NCBI GenBank assembly: GCA_036346375.1
Contig: CM070512.1
Span: 38,796,466-38,860,465 of the forward strand
Length of the DNA stretch: 64,000 nt
Source: Guadua angustifolia
Lineage: Eukaryota; Streptophyta; Magnoliopsida; Poales; Poaceae
Direction of reading: 5' to 3'
Shown here: positions 45,337-55,418 of the stretch, one piece after another
Layout of the letters: each line of letters opens with the position of its first letter
Numbering within the stretch: position 1 is the stretch's first letter
Made by a program: the position numbers and the translations under genes
The notes under the pieces: generated by a model
The model's database searches: none
What the model saw: only the letters and a program-made list of their open reading frames with translations
Told to the model about the DNA's origin: nothing

Positions 45337-45479
45337 CGGTATTTATGACGAGCCACGCAGTCGAATGAAATTCGGCGTCATAACACTGGTGTTCTCCCTG
45401 CACCATATCCGGCGTGCGGTGGAGAAGGCAGCGAATTATCTTGCCGAAATTTCATTCGACTCGAGCTCGTCATAAACCG
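45337..45479 (+). promoter_or_regulatory. Long hairpin in the tnp2 leader of CACTA-3
   Basis: The left arm 45337-45377 (...tttatgacgag...agtcgaatgaaattcgg...) pairs with the right arm 45444-45479 (...ccgaaatttcattcgact...ctcgtcataaa...). Inside lies a smaller stem, ttctccctgcacc with ggtggagaa. It is 118 bases upstream of the tnp2 ATG and in the same position as the CACTA-2 hairpin. Confidence 0.75.
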
Positions 45480-45596
45480 CTTTGTCGCCCACTCTTGGTG
45501 GGTTTAGGACATATCCTTTCCTATAGATGTAGGGTCGTGATATATAGAAACAAAATGAACCTTATAACTGTTGATTTAACCTATATAGCCTCAAGT

Positions 45597-48270
45597 ATGG
45601 GTGACGACCGCCGATGGATGTATGAAGGTTGGGAGAAAAGTGGGGCTCACTGACCGAGTGGGCGGTCAAGGCTACCGCTTTTGTCGTCGTGCCTTCTCTA
45701 TGTCTAATCTTGTTAAGGTGAAGTGCCCATGCAGCAAGTGCCGTAATTTCCACCCCGGGACAAGAAATCGATGTCTCTGCACCTATGTCGGTTCGGTTTC
45801 ATGCCAAGCTTTGAGTTGTGGGTACATCATGGTGAGTCACGTGCTCAAGGACACAAGTGGCGGTTGAAGAGGAAGATGATAGGGCGGACGATGATAGGAT
45901 GGATGAGATGCTAGAAGCTTTGCGCCCAGAGATTAACGAGACTCGGAGGATCCGCCAACACGTGAGGTTCGGGAGTTCTTTGAGCTACTTAAAGCTTCAA
46001 GAGTCATTGCACGAACACACGAAAGTGACCCCGACTTGCTTTTGTGACGCTGCTCATGGCCATTAAGTCCAAGTATTTCTTTTCCAATAATTGTTACAAT
46101 GATCTCGTGGAATTGATCTCGATATCGCCATGCGAATCATAAGATGCCTAGAGACATGTACCGTCTAAGAAGTTGTTATCGGTCTCGGTATGAAGTATGA
46201 GAAGATTGATGTGTGCAGGATAATCTGCATGCTTTTTCTGGAAGGAGCATGAGAAAGAGAAGCATTGCTTAGTGTGTAAAAACCAAGATTTGTCGAGGTG
46301 TTGAACGAAGAAGGTGAAAAGGTAACGACCGATGTCGCACACAAGCAACCGGTACATGCCTCTCACACCTAGGTGAAGCGGTTGTTTATCTCAAAATGAA
46401 GTGCGGAGCACATGAGGTGGCACAAAGAAGGTGTGCGTGAGAACAGACGGAGTAATGGTGCACCGTCGGATAGTGAGGCATGGAAGGCTCTAGATAGCTT
46501 TGACGAGGACTTCGCGAGGATGCGAGAAATGTTCGCATTGGGTTGGCGCATCGATGGTTTCACGCCTTTCAACACAACCGCCATCATACTCGTCTTTGGC
46601 CGTCTTTGCTATTACATACAACCTTCCGCCTTTGCATGAAATATGAGTTTATGTTCACGTGCCTTATCATACGCCCTGAACATCACGGAAAGCGTCTCAA
46701 TGTGATGCTCAAACCCTTGATCGAAGAGTGAAAAAATTATGGACGGGGTAGAGGTATATGATCGCTACAAGAAATGTAAATTCAACCTTCGTGTTGCATA
46801 TTTGTGGTGCATCCATGATTTCATGGCCTATGGTATTTTTTTGGTTGGGCTGTCATGAAAATTTGACATGTCCGATCGTGGTTCGGACACCGATTGTTTT
46901 CGCCTTGTAAATGGTGGAAAGATCACATTACCGATTACCACTGGCGTTTCTCGCCCACGAGACACGCCTTTAGGTTCGGAGGAATGCCTTCCGTAAGGAC
47001 ACAGCTTGTCGAAAGGGTCCGCCAAGCGTCTAACTAGGCGAAATTGCGATATCTTTGAGTAAATTGGTGGAGAAAGAAGATGGGTTTGAAGGGTTTGGAG
47101 AGGAGCACAACGGACTCACATTTGTGGATTATGGGAGCTCCCATATCACGAAGGCCTTGATTACGATGCACAACATTGGCGTCATGCATCGAGGAAGCGT
47201 AACGTTGGTGAAAGCATTATAAGCACGGTCATGGATATGACGGACAAGACAAAAGACAACCTAAAGGCCGAAGAGACTTAGCGAGATCTCATGTAGGCCA
47301 ACACTTGAGCTCACCGAGGCGGGGGTAAGCCACGCGCTCCATTTTGCCTTAAACCTAAAGAAAAGAAAGAAGTGTTGAGGTGGATGAAGAAATTGAAATT
47401 TCGATGGTTACTGCTTGGCGGGATTGAGACGAATTGTGAATGTGAATACGGGAAGCTAAATGGGTTGAAGAGCCACGATTACCACATAATCATGGAAAGA
47501 CTCACACTGTAATGTTTCGTGGATATCTTAATGATAATGTGTGGAAGGTGCTAGTTGAGCTAAGTTATTTCTATAGACAATTATGTGCTAAAGAAATATC
47601 GAAAGACATGATGGAGAGGTTGGAGAAAGAGATACCGGTGCTTGTATGCAAGATGGAAAAATATTCCCTCGGGTTTCTTCAATCCAATGCAACATCTACT
47701 TGTTCATCTACCTTCTGAAGCTAAGGTAGGTGGCCTGCTCGATATAGGTGGATGTATCACATTGAAAGAGCTCTAAAGAAACTTGAGCTATGGTTGGCAA
47801 TAAGGCAAGAGTTGAAGGGTGCATTGCGAAGCATTTTCTTTGAAAGAGATATCATACTTCTCGAGTGTATACTTTGGAGAGAACACAAAGTCAATGCTCC
47901 CCACGATGCGGTACCATGTAGATGAAGAGACACCTTGTAGTGACCTCTGATTTTCCAATGGAGAGGTACTACTGTTGGTAGTTGCAATTTGCTTACTATT
48001 ACACTTGGAAGAAAAGAAGTCCGCTAAGAGCAGGCGAGTGTGCATGCTAGTGGAGGCGGCAAGGCCCATGGACGGTGAGATGTCATACCTTCTAAAAATT
48101 CATGAAGTCATAATTTCAAGTGCTCAAGCCTTTGTGGTCACGTATTTTGAAGGTACTCCATGTTCCTTTGGAGTGATCGACTCGTCGGTGGTCTGCGTTG
48201 AGAGGATCTTCTTCGTCCCGAGCTCGGGGTTGGTAGCGTCGCTCCTCGAAACAGCGGTTGGAGGTTACTA
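45597..48270 (+). pseudogene. tnp2: tnp2-type transposase of CACTA-3, decayed
   Basis: ATG at 45597 gives MGDDRRWMYEGWEKSGAHTD, then a Cys-rich stretch (KCPCSKCRNF) of the transposase-associated domain, nearly the same start as CACTA-2. Later blocks in several frames include DVCRIICMLFLE-like coding (about 46205-46245), MRWHKEGVR (46412-46438), WRIDGFTPFNTTAI (about 46540-46580), KKLWTG(V/R)EVYD-like coding (about 46733-46762), 'HNIGVMH.EEARNVGESI' (about 47170-47220) and a DUF4218-like segment at 47512-47718 (LNDNVWKVLVELSYFYRQLC). The catalytic core is badly eroded. It is closer to CACTA-2 tnp2 than to CACTA-1. Confidence 0.85.
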
Positions 48271-48539
48271 GGTGCGTGAGGGCTGCGCCAACGTGATGAG
48301 TATGCAAGGGCGCTGCAAGAGTACTACGCTTCATACCGAACTGCTTGACAATCGGCGATTCAAGTAAATCCAGTCTTCAATCTATTGCATTTAGAGAATA
48401 TATTAATTCAAAATACTTATACATTGTATTTGTAGGCAATGTTCGGCGATGGGGCAAAATATTGTCTTTCCAGCGTTCGGTAGCCGCCACCACCGCCACA
48501 ATGGGGATGTATCCTCGGCACCTCCTGTGACTCGGTATT

Positions 48540-48880
48540 CTTGCTAAAGCTGGGTGAATCGAGTTGAACTTAGTCAATTTAGATAATATTAGTTTGTTGT
48601 ACCTAATCTTGTTCAAACTAGCTACATTTAGTCAATCTAGCTAAACTTAGTCATTTCTAGCGAGACATAGCAAATCTAGCAAGACTAAGTATCTCTAGAG
48701 TTAAGTTTGATGAATTTAACGATATTTAGTTCATTTTTGCTAAATTTGGTCCGTTCTAGTTAAACTTTGTAGCGTAGTTAAATTTACTCAATATAGCTAC
48801 ACTTATAACATTTCTAGCTTCACTTTGTCAAAACTTGTAAATCTAGTAAAATTTGATCAATCTAGCTATAATTGTTGCCT
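48540..48880 (+). repeat. Degenerate short tandem repeat in the CACTA-3 tail
   Basis: About a dozen imperfect copies of roughly 24-28 bp built on 'aacttagtcaatctagcta'. The array follows the last tnp2-like coding. Confidence 0.7.
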
Positions 48881-49389
48881 TATGTAGGACCAACGGCACA
48901 TGGGTCCTCGTCTTCTGATACTCACCGCAACACTTGCGGCACTGCAGATCCGTGGTTCGTTTCTTACTTGCTTTCTTATGGTACATTCATTCTTATATTA
49001 TTGTCTAATCTTGCATTTTCTTGTGTAGGGAACCGGCGGTGCAACCGACTTTGTCAGCGCTCTTTGCCGGGATCAGCGGCGAACTCCAATCAACGGATGG
49101 CGGCGGCGGTTGTAGATTGTTTGATAGTTGTGTCACTTTGGATGGATGTGTATGATTCGAGTTGAACTTTGGATGTGTTTGTAGCTATGTCACTTTGGTC
49201 TTTTTTGGATGTAATGACAATTTGGACATTATGATGGATCGATAACTTGATTATATGCATATTCTGTGTTGGATTGTTTATATTTGTAAATTATATGTGT
49301 TGATGTGTAAATTGCTGTCAATGTTGATTATATTATATATTGAATTGTGTGGCGAAACATGAAAATAGGGAAAAAGTCGTCCCTGGTAT
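48881..49389 (+). other. CACTA-3 3' interior
   Basis: A possible short exon pair (about 48885-48960 and 49030-49165) has Ser/Thr/Arg-rich coding without family features. It may be the last remnant of a second gene. The rest is AT-rich. Confidence 0.35.
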
Positions 49390-49970
49390 TACTAATTAAC
49401 GTCGGCCAACAGGCTCAGCCGATGTTAATTAGCGCTAATTAACGTGGGCCAGGCCGTCAGCCGATGTTAATTAGCGCTAATTAACGTCGGCCAGAACGTA
49501 GCCGATGTTAATTACCTCTAATTAACGTCGGCCTGTAGGCTGAGCCGATGTTAATTAGCGTTAATGCGTCGGCGAGACATAGCCGATGTTAATTAGTAAC
49601 CTGAAGTCAGTATTTTCGTCCGACAAAACTCCGCAAAATCACTAATTCGTCGGCCAAATCTAAGCCGGCGTTAATTATCCGTGAACTAATTAACGTCGGC
49701 GGGCCCAAGCCGGCGTTAATTAGTAATTATCATCGACCAGCCGGGCGGCGTTAATTATAGGGGTCACGGCGATAATTATCGTCGGCCTAATTAGGTCGGC
49801 GTTAATTGCTAATTAACGTCGGCCGATGTTAATTATCTAATTAACGTCGATTAACTATCGTGGGCCAAAAGCGGCGTTAATTAGCGATTGCGGCGTTAAT
49901 TACGATTAGCGTCGGCAAATCGTAATTAACGTCGACTTTGGCCGGCGCACTTGCGGAGTTTACTGTAGTG
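49390..49970 (+). repeat. 3' subterminal repeats and terminus of CACTA-3
   Basis: More than 20 copies of 'ctaattaacgtcggcc' and 'agccgatgttaatta' run in both orientations, then ttactgtagtg. The array is about three times longer than the 5' one, the common CACTA asymmetry. Confidence 0.9.
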
Positions 49971-49973
49971 TCA

Positions 49974-50749
49974 GACAATTGAGATGAAAAGTCTTAACTT
50001 ACATTACTGTCACTCTGTTGTCAGGAAGTGGTGATATCCTTCTGATTGGCATCTATTCAGTCCCTTGTGTAATGCTTGCCAGTCCAGAGTCAAAATTCTC
50101 AATTTAAATATGTCACTGCCTTATCTAATGCCGGCCACACAAGAATATCTGATGTGGCAAAGGTATATATATCCAAGTATAAAGGCCTTACCCTGGGGGT
50201 CAGGAGCAGCATAAGATTGTAGGAACCCCAATAAGACTAACCCAAAAGCTATTAGCTTCATGCTTTCTGAAAGTATTCTCAATTTGTTTGGTTTTCAAAC
50301 CATACAGGTGAACTTTCTAATAAATTTACGATTTATGTCTGGTTATAAAAGGTAGATTTGCTTAGGCATTACTTGTTATTTGCTTATATATGTGACTAAA
50401 CCTGGAATGCGTCATGCTTCTTGTAATGATAGATAATATTGTAATGTGCATGAGACTGCGAGCTTACTGTACAACGTAGTTCTATTGTGCGATAATTCTC
50501 CAACTTGAATTAGTGATTGGTGATTGGGTCAACTGACTAAAGGCAGGAAAGGAATTCTGGTGATGAATACTGGCGGGACTAAGGGTTCGCAACTGATTGT
50601 ACCTGAAGTAAAATAACAATTGTAGCAGACAAAAATTAAGTAGAACAAATATTTTTATCCATTGTCAGGTAAAACTCCCAGTTGTCTATAATTGGTAAGG
50701 CACAACATTCAGGTCATATCTATTGAAGTACTTAGCAATTTAGGATCAT
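49974..50749. other. No recognisable gene
   Basis: Mixed-composition spacer between CACTA-3 and the right inverted array. No long ORF and no repeat end. Confidence 0.4.
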
Positions 50750-51632
50750 ACAAAAAAGCTTCCAAAAGAAGTGAACTTCATTTTTTATCTTTCAAAAATC
50801 AAAAACAGAAGGAACATAAATGACGTAGTACCCTTGTAAGAATTTTATAAATTCATTGGAGTGTGATAATGATCTAAAATTTTTATGAGGGCTTAAACAT
50901 TGCCTTAGCACCCCCTATGTAAAAGTTTCAAAAATTATAAACCTTTTTTGATTGCTCAAGAAAATTTATGTATTAATCATCAGGCTTTTATAAAAGACAA
51001 TAGCACTGTCAGAAGTTTTCAAAATTTCTTATACTTGATCATCATTTGATAGTGATGCATCAGGACCATCCAAATTTTTTTTCAAAATTTTCTAAATGGT
51101 TTGAACCATTTTTCATTCGTTTAAAATTTACCAGTAAGACTTTTATTAGGACAGTAGCACTGTTAGAATTTTGTAAAATTCGTAATGTTTGATAATAATC
51201 TTAAAATTTCTATGGTAATATTATTGATGCATCAGAACCATCCATAAAAATTTTAAAATTTTATAATATGGTTTGATCTATTTTTCATTCGGTTGAAATT
51301 TGTTGGTCAGCCTTTTTTAGGTCAATACCACTGTTAGAATTTTTGAAAATTTCTCAGGCTTGATGAAAATTTTATGGCAACATTAGTGATGTGTGAGGAC
51401 CATTCACAAAAATGTTCGAAATTTTTCAACATGCTTTGAATCATTTTTCGCTAGGTTCAAAATCGCCCAAATCTCGGCAATTTCGGATAAAATTTCGGAA
51501 ATCTCAATGCAAACAAAAGAAATGGATTGGAATTTTTATTTTTGGATTTTATCCGAAATGACGAGATCTCTCTAAAATTTTATCTTTTGGTCCCCTCTAG
51601 GATATGATCTAAAACCGAAATATTAAACCCTG
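50750..51632 (-). repeat. Right array of about 170-bp units (inverted)
   Basis: Units near 50890, 51070, 51241 and 51404 share '(g)catcaggaccatcca', 'tttttcattcg(g)tt' and 'agcactgttagaattt', the complement of the left-array landmarks. The end is cgaaatattaaaccctg. Confidence 0.75.
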
Positions 51633-51904
51633 GCTGACAATAAGAATACGTCATTGCCGTCATTAAAATGCATGTGCTGTTCTTCTATGCGGACAACAAA
51701 ACCAGAAAGATGTGAACACTGTATGCTGTTCTTGAGCATGGGGTTGGCTTTTGAAACTTTTATTGTAGTACCGTCTGCGTTTTTTCCCTTGAAACTAGCC
51801 CTCGTGTATAGAGTTTTGCAAAAATAATCTCTTACCATAGCGCGAAAGACCCGACAGATAATATATATCACCCGCTGCGGTTTGGTAGCTCGGAGACAAA
51901 ATAT

Positions 51905-51995
51905 CGAGATGGACATCGCAACTGGAGCGCTGATGAATACCTCCAAATCACCACAACCCAACACCTCCGTTGGCAGCTGCTGGTGGAGGAATGGT
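51905..51995 (+). pseudogene. NB-LRR start relic, copy C
   Basis: atggacatcgcaactggagc at 51909 encodes MDIATGALM, as in the intact receptor (MDIATGAMN). After about 30 unrelated-looking bases 'cagctgctggtggaggaatgg' resembles the codons for ELLVEEY. Insertion or rearrangement has separated the two pieces. The relic stops at the start of the Helitron-like element. Confidence 0.75.
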
Positions 51996-52028
51996 TGCAC
52001 CCTTTAAGCCGCTAGAGATTGCCGAATG

Positions 52029-53082
52029 CTCAGCCGTCCACGTGTCCATCTTGCCGTTTTTGCGAAAAAACCCCTACATTTCTTGAAATTACGGATAGGT
52101 CCTTCCAAATTACAAATAGGTCCTTCGCGATTTTTTGTGAGGGAAAATTTTTTTTACTTTCATTGCGTTTAGGTCCCTGCCGCGCCGTTTTACAGAAAAA
52201 TCCTCCCGTTAGGTTCAATCGCGAACAAGCCCTTTTCTAATTTTTCAGGATAGCAAACAGGTCCAAAAACGTAACATTCAGGTCCTTGGTCCTTACATTT
52301 AGGTCCTTTCTTCGTTTTTCCCGGAAAAAATGTTTTTCGTCACAAAAAACTTTTCTAAAAAAGCGGGTTAAATCGAAGGTTTATAGTTGCCCATGGATTT
52401 AACGGTCCTCTGAGCCCATTTTATTTAAAACTCCGTTTTCCGGAAAAAATGTTTTCGCCGCCAAAAAACTTTTCTAAAAAAACGCGGGTTCGTCGAAGGT
52501 TTATAGCAGCCCATAGATTTGACAACGGGTCCCTCACTGACCCATTTTATTTAAAAACTCCGTTTTCCCCGGAAAAAATGTTTTTGTCGCCAAAAAAACT
52601 TTTCTAAAAAAACACGGGTTCGTCGAAGGTTTATAACGGCCCATGGATTCGCCATCGGGTCCTACCGACCCATTTTATTTAAAAACTCCGTTTTTCACAG
52701 AAAAAATGTTTTCGCACCAAAAACTTTTTCTAAAAAAGCGGATTCATCAAGGTTCATAGCAGCCCATGGATTAGCCAACAGGTCTCGCCGAGCTTATTTT
52801 ATTTAAAACTCCGTTTTCCGGGAAAAAAAATGTTTTCGTCACCAAAAAAACTTTTCTAAAAAAACGTGGATTCGTTGAAGGTTTATAGCAGCCCATGGAT
52901 TCGCCAACGGGTCCTACCGACCCATTTTATTTAAAAAATACGAAGATCGAAAATTCGACCAAATTTTCCGTTTTCTAAAAAAAACACAGATTTTAGCGCA
53001 AGTTTATAGCAGCCCATGGATTCGCCGGTGGGTCTTATCGACTTTGCAGAACGGCGCAGCGTAGCGCGCTATTATTGCTAGT
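52029..53082 (+). mobile_element. Helitron-like element with internal tandem repeats
   Basis: The 3' end has a GC-rich potential hairpin (ggcgcagcgtagcgcgc, 53053-53069) then tattattg and CTAG (53078-53081) next to T, the Helitron 3' signature. The first 315 bases are the inverted counterpart of 9890-10170. The 5' end is not certain; tcagccgtccacgtgtcc near 52029 is the best candidate because similarity to the other copy fades there. There is no coding sequence. Confidence 0.5.
52375..53030 (+). repeat. Six tandem copies of an about 125-bp unit
   Basis: 'ggtttatagcagcccatgga' recurs at about 52379, 52498, 52629, 52750, 52878 and 53000. Each is followed by 'cgacccattttatttaaaaa', 'ctccgttttcc', 'ggaaaaaatgtttt' and 'aaaacttttctaaaaaa'. 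Copies differ by a few percent to about fifteen percent by eye. Confidence 0.9.
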
Positions 53083-53093
53083 AAAAGCTGAAG

Positions 53094-53540
53094 ATGGAGC
53101 TCTTCTCTCTTCCCCCACACCACCACAGCTCAACACCTCTCTGCAAAACATACACAAGCAAGTGCTTAACACCCAAAGCAGATCGGTCGACGGTCAAGAT
53201 GGACATCGCCACTCCTCTCGTGAAGTACACTATCTTTTTATTCCTTTATTTCGGCCTTCTTTACAGACTGGCAATTCAATCAGTGAACGATAAGTTGCAA
53301 GCTATATCAAGCCACACCCATCTCATCTTCTCAGCGCCTTCCCTCGCTTCTCTCTCCCCACTCCTCACAACCGACGACGCCGCCACCGTTTCTCACCGTC
53401 TCCAGCCAAGTAGCTTGCCGCTAGCGTCCGGATCTGAGTCGCCGGCCGTGGAGATCGCTGCGTCGGCGGTGGCCAGCCGCACGGCACGCAGTCGGACGTT
53501 CATGGCTCCTTTCTCTTGTCCACGCTCACGGTACAAGTAA
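53094..53540 (+). CDS. Upstream ORF in the leader of the NB-LRR gene
   Basis: An ORF of 148 codons ends 155 bases before the receptor start. Inside it, at 53199, 'agatggacatcgccac' repeats the context of the true receptor start (MDIAT), but the sequence then diverges to VKYTIFLFLYFGLLYRLAIQ, a hydrophobic stretch, and a Ser/Ala-rich tail. The leader segments 53219-53280 and 53580-53642 are duplicates of each other, so this looks like a partly duplicated receptor 5' end. It could act as a translational uORF if transcription starts upstream. Protein-coding status is doubtful. Confidence 0.35.
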   Translation: MELFSLPPHHHSSTPLCKTYTSKCLTPKADRSTVKMDIATPLVKYTIFLFLYFGLLYRLAIQSVNDKLQAISSHTHLIFSAPSLASLSPLLTTDDAATVSHRLQPSSLPLASGSESPAVEIAASAVASRTARSRTFMAPFSCPRSRYK

Positions 53541-53695
53541 CATTCCCGTCTCTACCTCCAACCTAAATGATGCCTCCTCGCGTGAAGCACTGTCTTTTGA
53601 TTCCTTTATCTCCGCCGCCTTTACAGACTGCAGCCCAACATCTCTGTGCATCGACACGTGAGAAGCTAGTAACAAAGTAAACAAGATCGATCGAG

Positions 53696-54507
53696 ATGGA
53701 CATCGCCACAGGGGCGATGAACGCCCTGCTCTCCAAGCTGGGGGAGCTGCTGGTTGACGAATACAACCAGCAGAAGGGTGTCAAGGAAGAGATCGAGAAA
53801 CTCCAGAGAGAGCTGACATACATGAACGCTGTCCTCAGCGATGTGTCGAAGGTGCCGGTGGACCAGCTTGAGGATCTGGTCAAGATCTGGGCCAGGGATG
53901 TGAGGGAGCTATCCTATGACATGGTGGATGTCGTCGACACCTTCATGGTGAGTGGCAAGAATGGTACACGTACTGAGCCACATAGCTTCAAGGCGTGGAT
54001 TGACAAGGTCACCAACTTGTTCAAGAAGATCAAGAAAAACCATGAGCTCCACAATTGTATCAAGGTCATCAAGAGCCAGGTCAAGCAGGTAGAAAAGCTC
54101 CGCAATAGGTATAAAGTAGATGGTGTTGCTGCCAAGCCAAAAGAGACTGTTGATCCTCGCATAGAATTGATGTTCACAAAGGCAACAGAACTAGTTGGCA
54201 TTGCTGGGCCAAAAAATGAGCTAGCCAAGAGGCTCATGGAAGAGGATGGCTCATCGAGGCAGCAACCACAGATAATTTCTATTGTTGGATTTGGAGGTTT
54301 GGGGAAGACTACTCTTGCCAAAGCGTTGTTTGATGAGCTTGAAGACAAGTTTGTCTGCAAGTTTTTTGTTTCGGTGTCCCTTAAACCTGACATAAAGATG
54401 ATATTCAAGAGAATACTCAGCAAACTTGACAGGAATTACATCATAAATGAAGCTTGCGATGAGACGCAACTCATAGAAGAAATTAAAAGGCTCCTTGAGA
54501 ATAAAAG
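53696..54507 (+). CDS. CC-NB-LRR immune receptor, exon 1
   Basis: The gene encodes an intracellular plant immune receptor predicted at 928 residues, a typical length. Exon 1 gives residues 1-270 plus two bases of codon 271. The start at 53696 opens MDIATGAMNALLSKLGELLV, a recognisable beginning of grass coiled-coil (Rx_N) domains. Residues 74-81 (YDMVDVVD) correspond to the EDVID motif. Residues 198-206 (GFGGLGKTT) are an intact P-loop, followed by the RNBS-A region (KFFVSVSLKPDIKMIF). The ATG lies in the same context in relic copies. The exon ends AG|GTAAAT at 54507, and codon Arg271 is completed by exon 2. An intron between P-loop and kinase-2 is frequent in grass members. No integrated decoy domain is seen. 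Confidence 0.93.
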
Positions 54508-55107
54508 GTAAATTTCTTTATGCTGCATATTCTTTCTTGTGGTAAATACAAGTTTTTCCTTTTTTTTGAGAGACATAAGTATGCAATAACTAATCTTTTT
54601 GCACATTTTAATTAGCTCACCATTTTAAACTGCCATGTAGGAGTACTTTTCCTAGCCTATGGCTTGATATATAATATTGTACGTACACAGTTGTAATATT
54701 GAAGTTCACTGTACATGCTGTTTCGTTTTGTACAAAACTGTACATGCAGGTCTAACCCTGCATGCATGCATGTGTCTCGTGGAACACTTACAGGCAAAAG
54801 CAAATTTGCAGCAGGACGTAATTTAAAAAACAATTGATCTAGCAGTAAGTGTCTCGTGGAACAAGCGTTTTAAATCTGGATTACACCATAGTATCACAGC
54901 AACTTGGAGAAAAGCTATCAAAAATAGTTGAAACTCGCACATAGGCTATCCTACAGCGTAATTTTACGAAAAGTTTTTTCTATATTGTTTTTACTGCCAA
55001 TCAACTACTATATAAAAATGAAGAGCTTCCCTAACAAAATACCAAGCATTGTCCAAGAAGAAATAAATATTTGCAATACTGCTGAATCTAACTTCAAAAC
55101 ATTGTTA

Positions 55108-55418
55108 TACTACCTCCATCCTTTTTACTTGTCGTTTTGAATGTAAACGGCCTCCAATAAACACCTTTAACTATTATTTTTTTAATTATATGTTTGTATT
55201 AGTTACTAAAAATATAAGGAAACAAGTAATTATATGTTTTTTAATTATATGTTTGTAAAAGTTACTAAAAATATAAAAGTATTTTTTATGACAAAACTAG
55301 CTAGTGATTTCATTTCCAATGAAGAATATGAATACTTTTGTGCATATATGTGGTCAAAGTTTAAAAAGGTTGATTCCACTCATTCTAAAACAACATCTAA
55401 AAAAAATTGGAGGGAGTA
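55108..55418. mobile_element. Stowaway MITE
   Basis: Ends ctacctccatcc (from 55110) and ttggagggag (to 55416) are inverted and match the CTCCCTCCGT consensus of grass Stowaway elements. Both sides carry the TA target duplication (55108-55109 and 55417-55418). Confidence 0.9.

Larger units (their letters stand above)
43990..49970 (+). mobile_element. CACTA-3: complete CACTA element, 5981 bp
   Basis: It starts CACTACAGGAATCAGGG at 43990 and ends tactgtagtg at 49970. It is flanked by tca on both sides (43987-43989 and 49971-49973), the 3-bp duplication expected for CACTA. Subterminal repeats of 'aattaacgtcggcc' or 'gccgacgttaatta' lie at 44008-44175 and 49390-49940. The interior has a GC-rich block, a decayed tnp2 and a repeat-rich tail. 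No Transposase_24 gene was recognised, so it is non-autonomous. Confidence 0.95.
42037..51632. mobile_element. Foldback-like region bounded by inverted tandem arrays
   Basis: Left end caggatcaaaatttcg (42037) and right end cgaaatattaaaccctg (to 51632) are imperfect inverted repeats starting CAGG, as hAT ends often do. Behind each lies a tandem array of about 170-bp units in opposite orientation (42100-43250 and 50750-51560). The interior holds an NB-LRR leader fragment and CACTA-3. Without CACTA-3 it would be about 3.6 kb. No 8-bp target duplication was found, so the superfamily is unproven. Confidence 0.5.

Noticed and set aside
51623..52000. 125-codon minus-strand ORF
   Set aside because: It runs antisense over the NB-LRR start relic and shows no family features.
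9522..53082. A 42-kb inverted repeat pair (9890-10170 against 52030-52345) as the ends of one giant element
   Set aside because: Each copy has its own Helitron-like 3' end pointing away from the shared part, and related fragments also occur at 7.7-8.6 kb. Two independent insertions explain the data better.
53914..54423. 169-codon minus-strand ORF inside NB-LRR exon 1
   Set aside because: Shadow of the receptor frame, which holds the P-loop.
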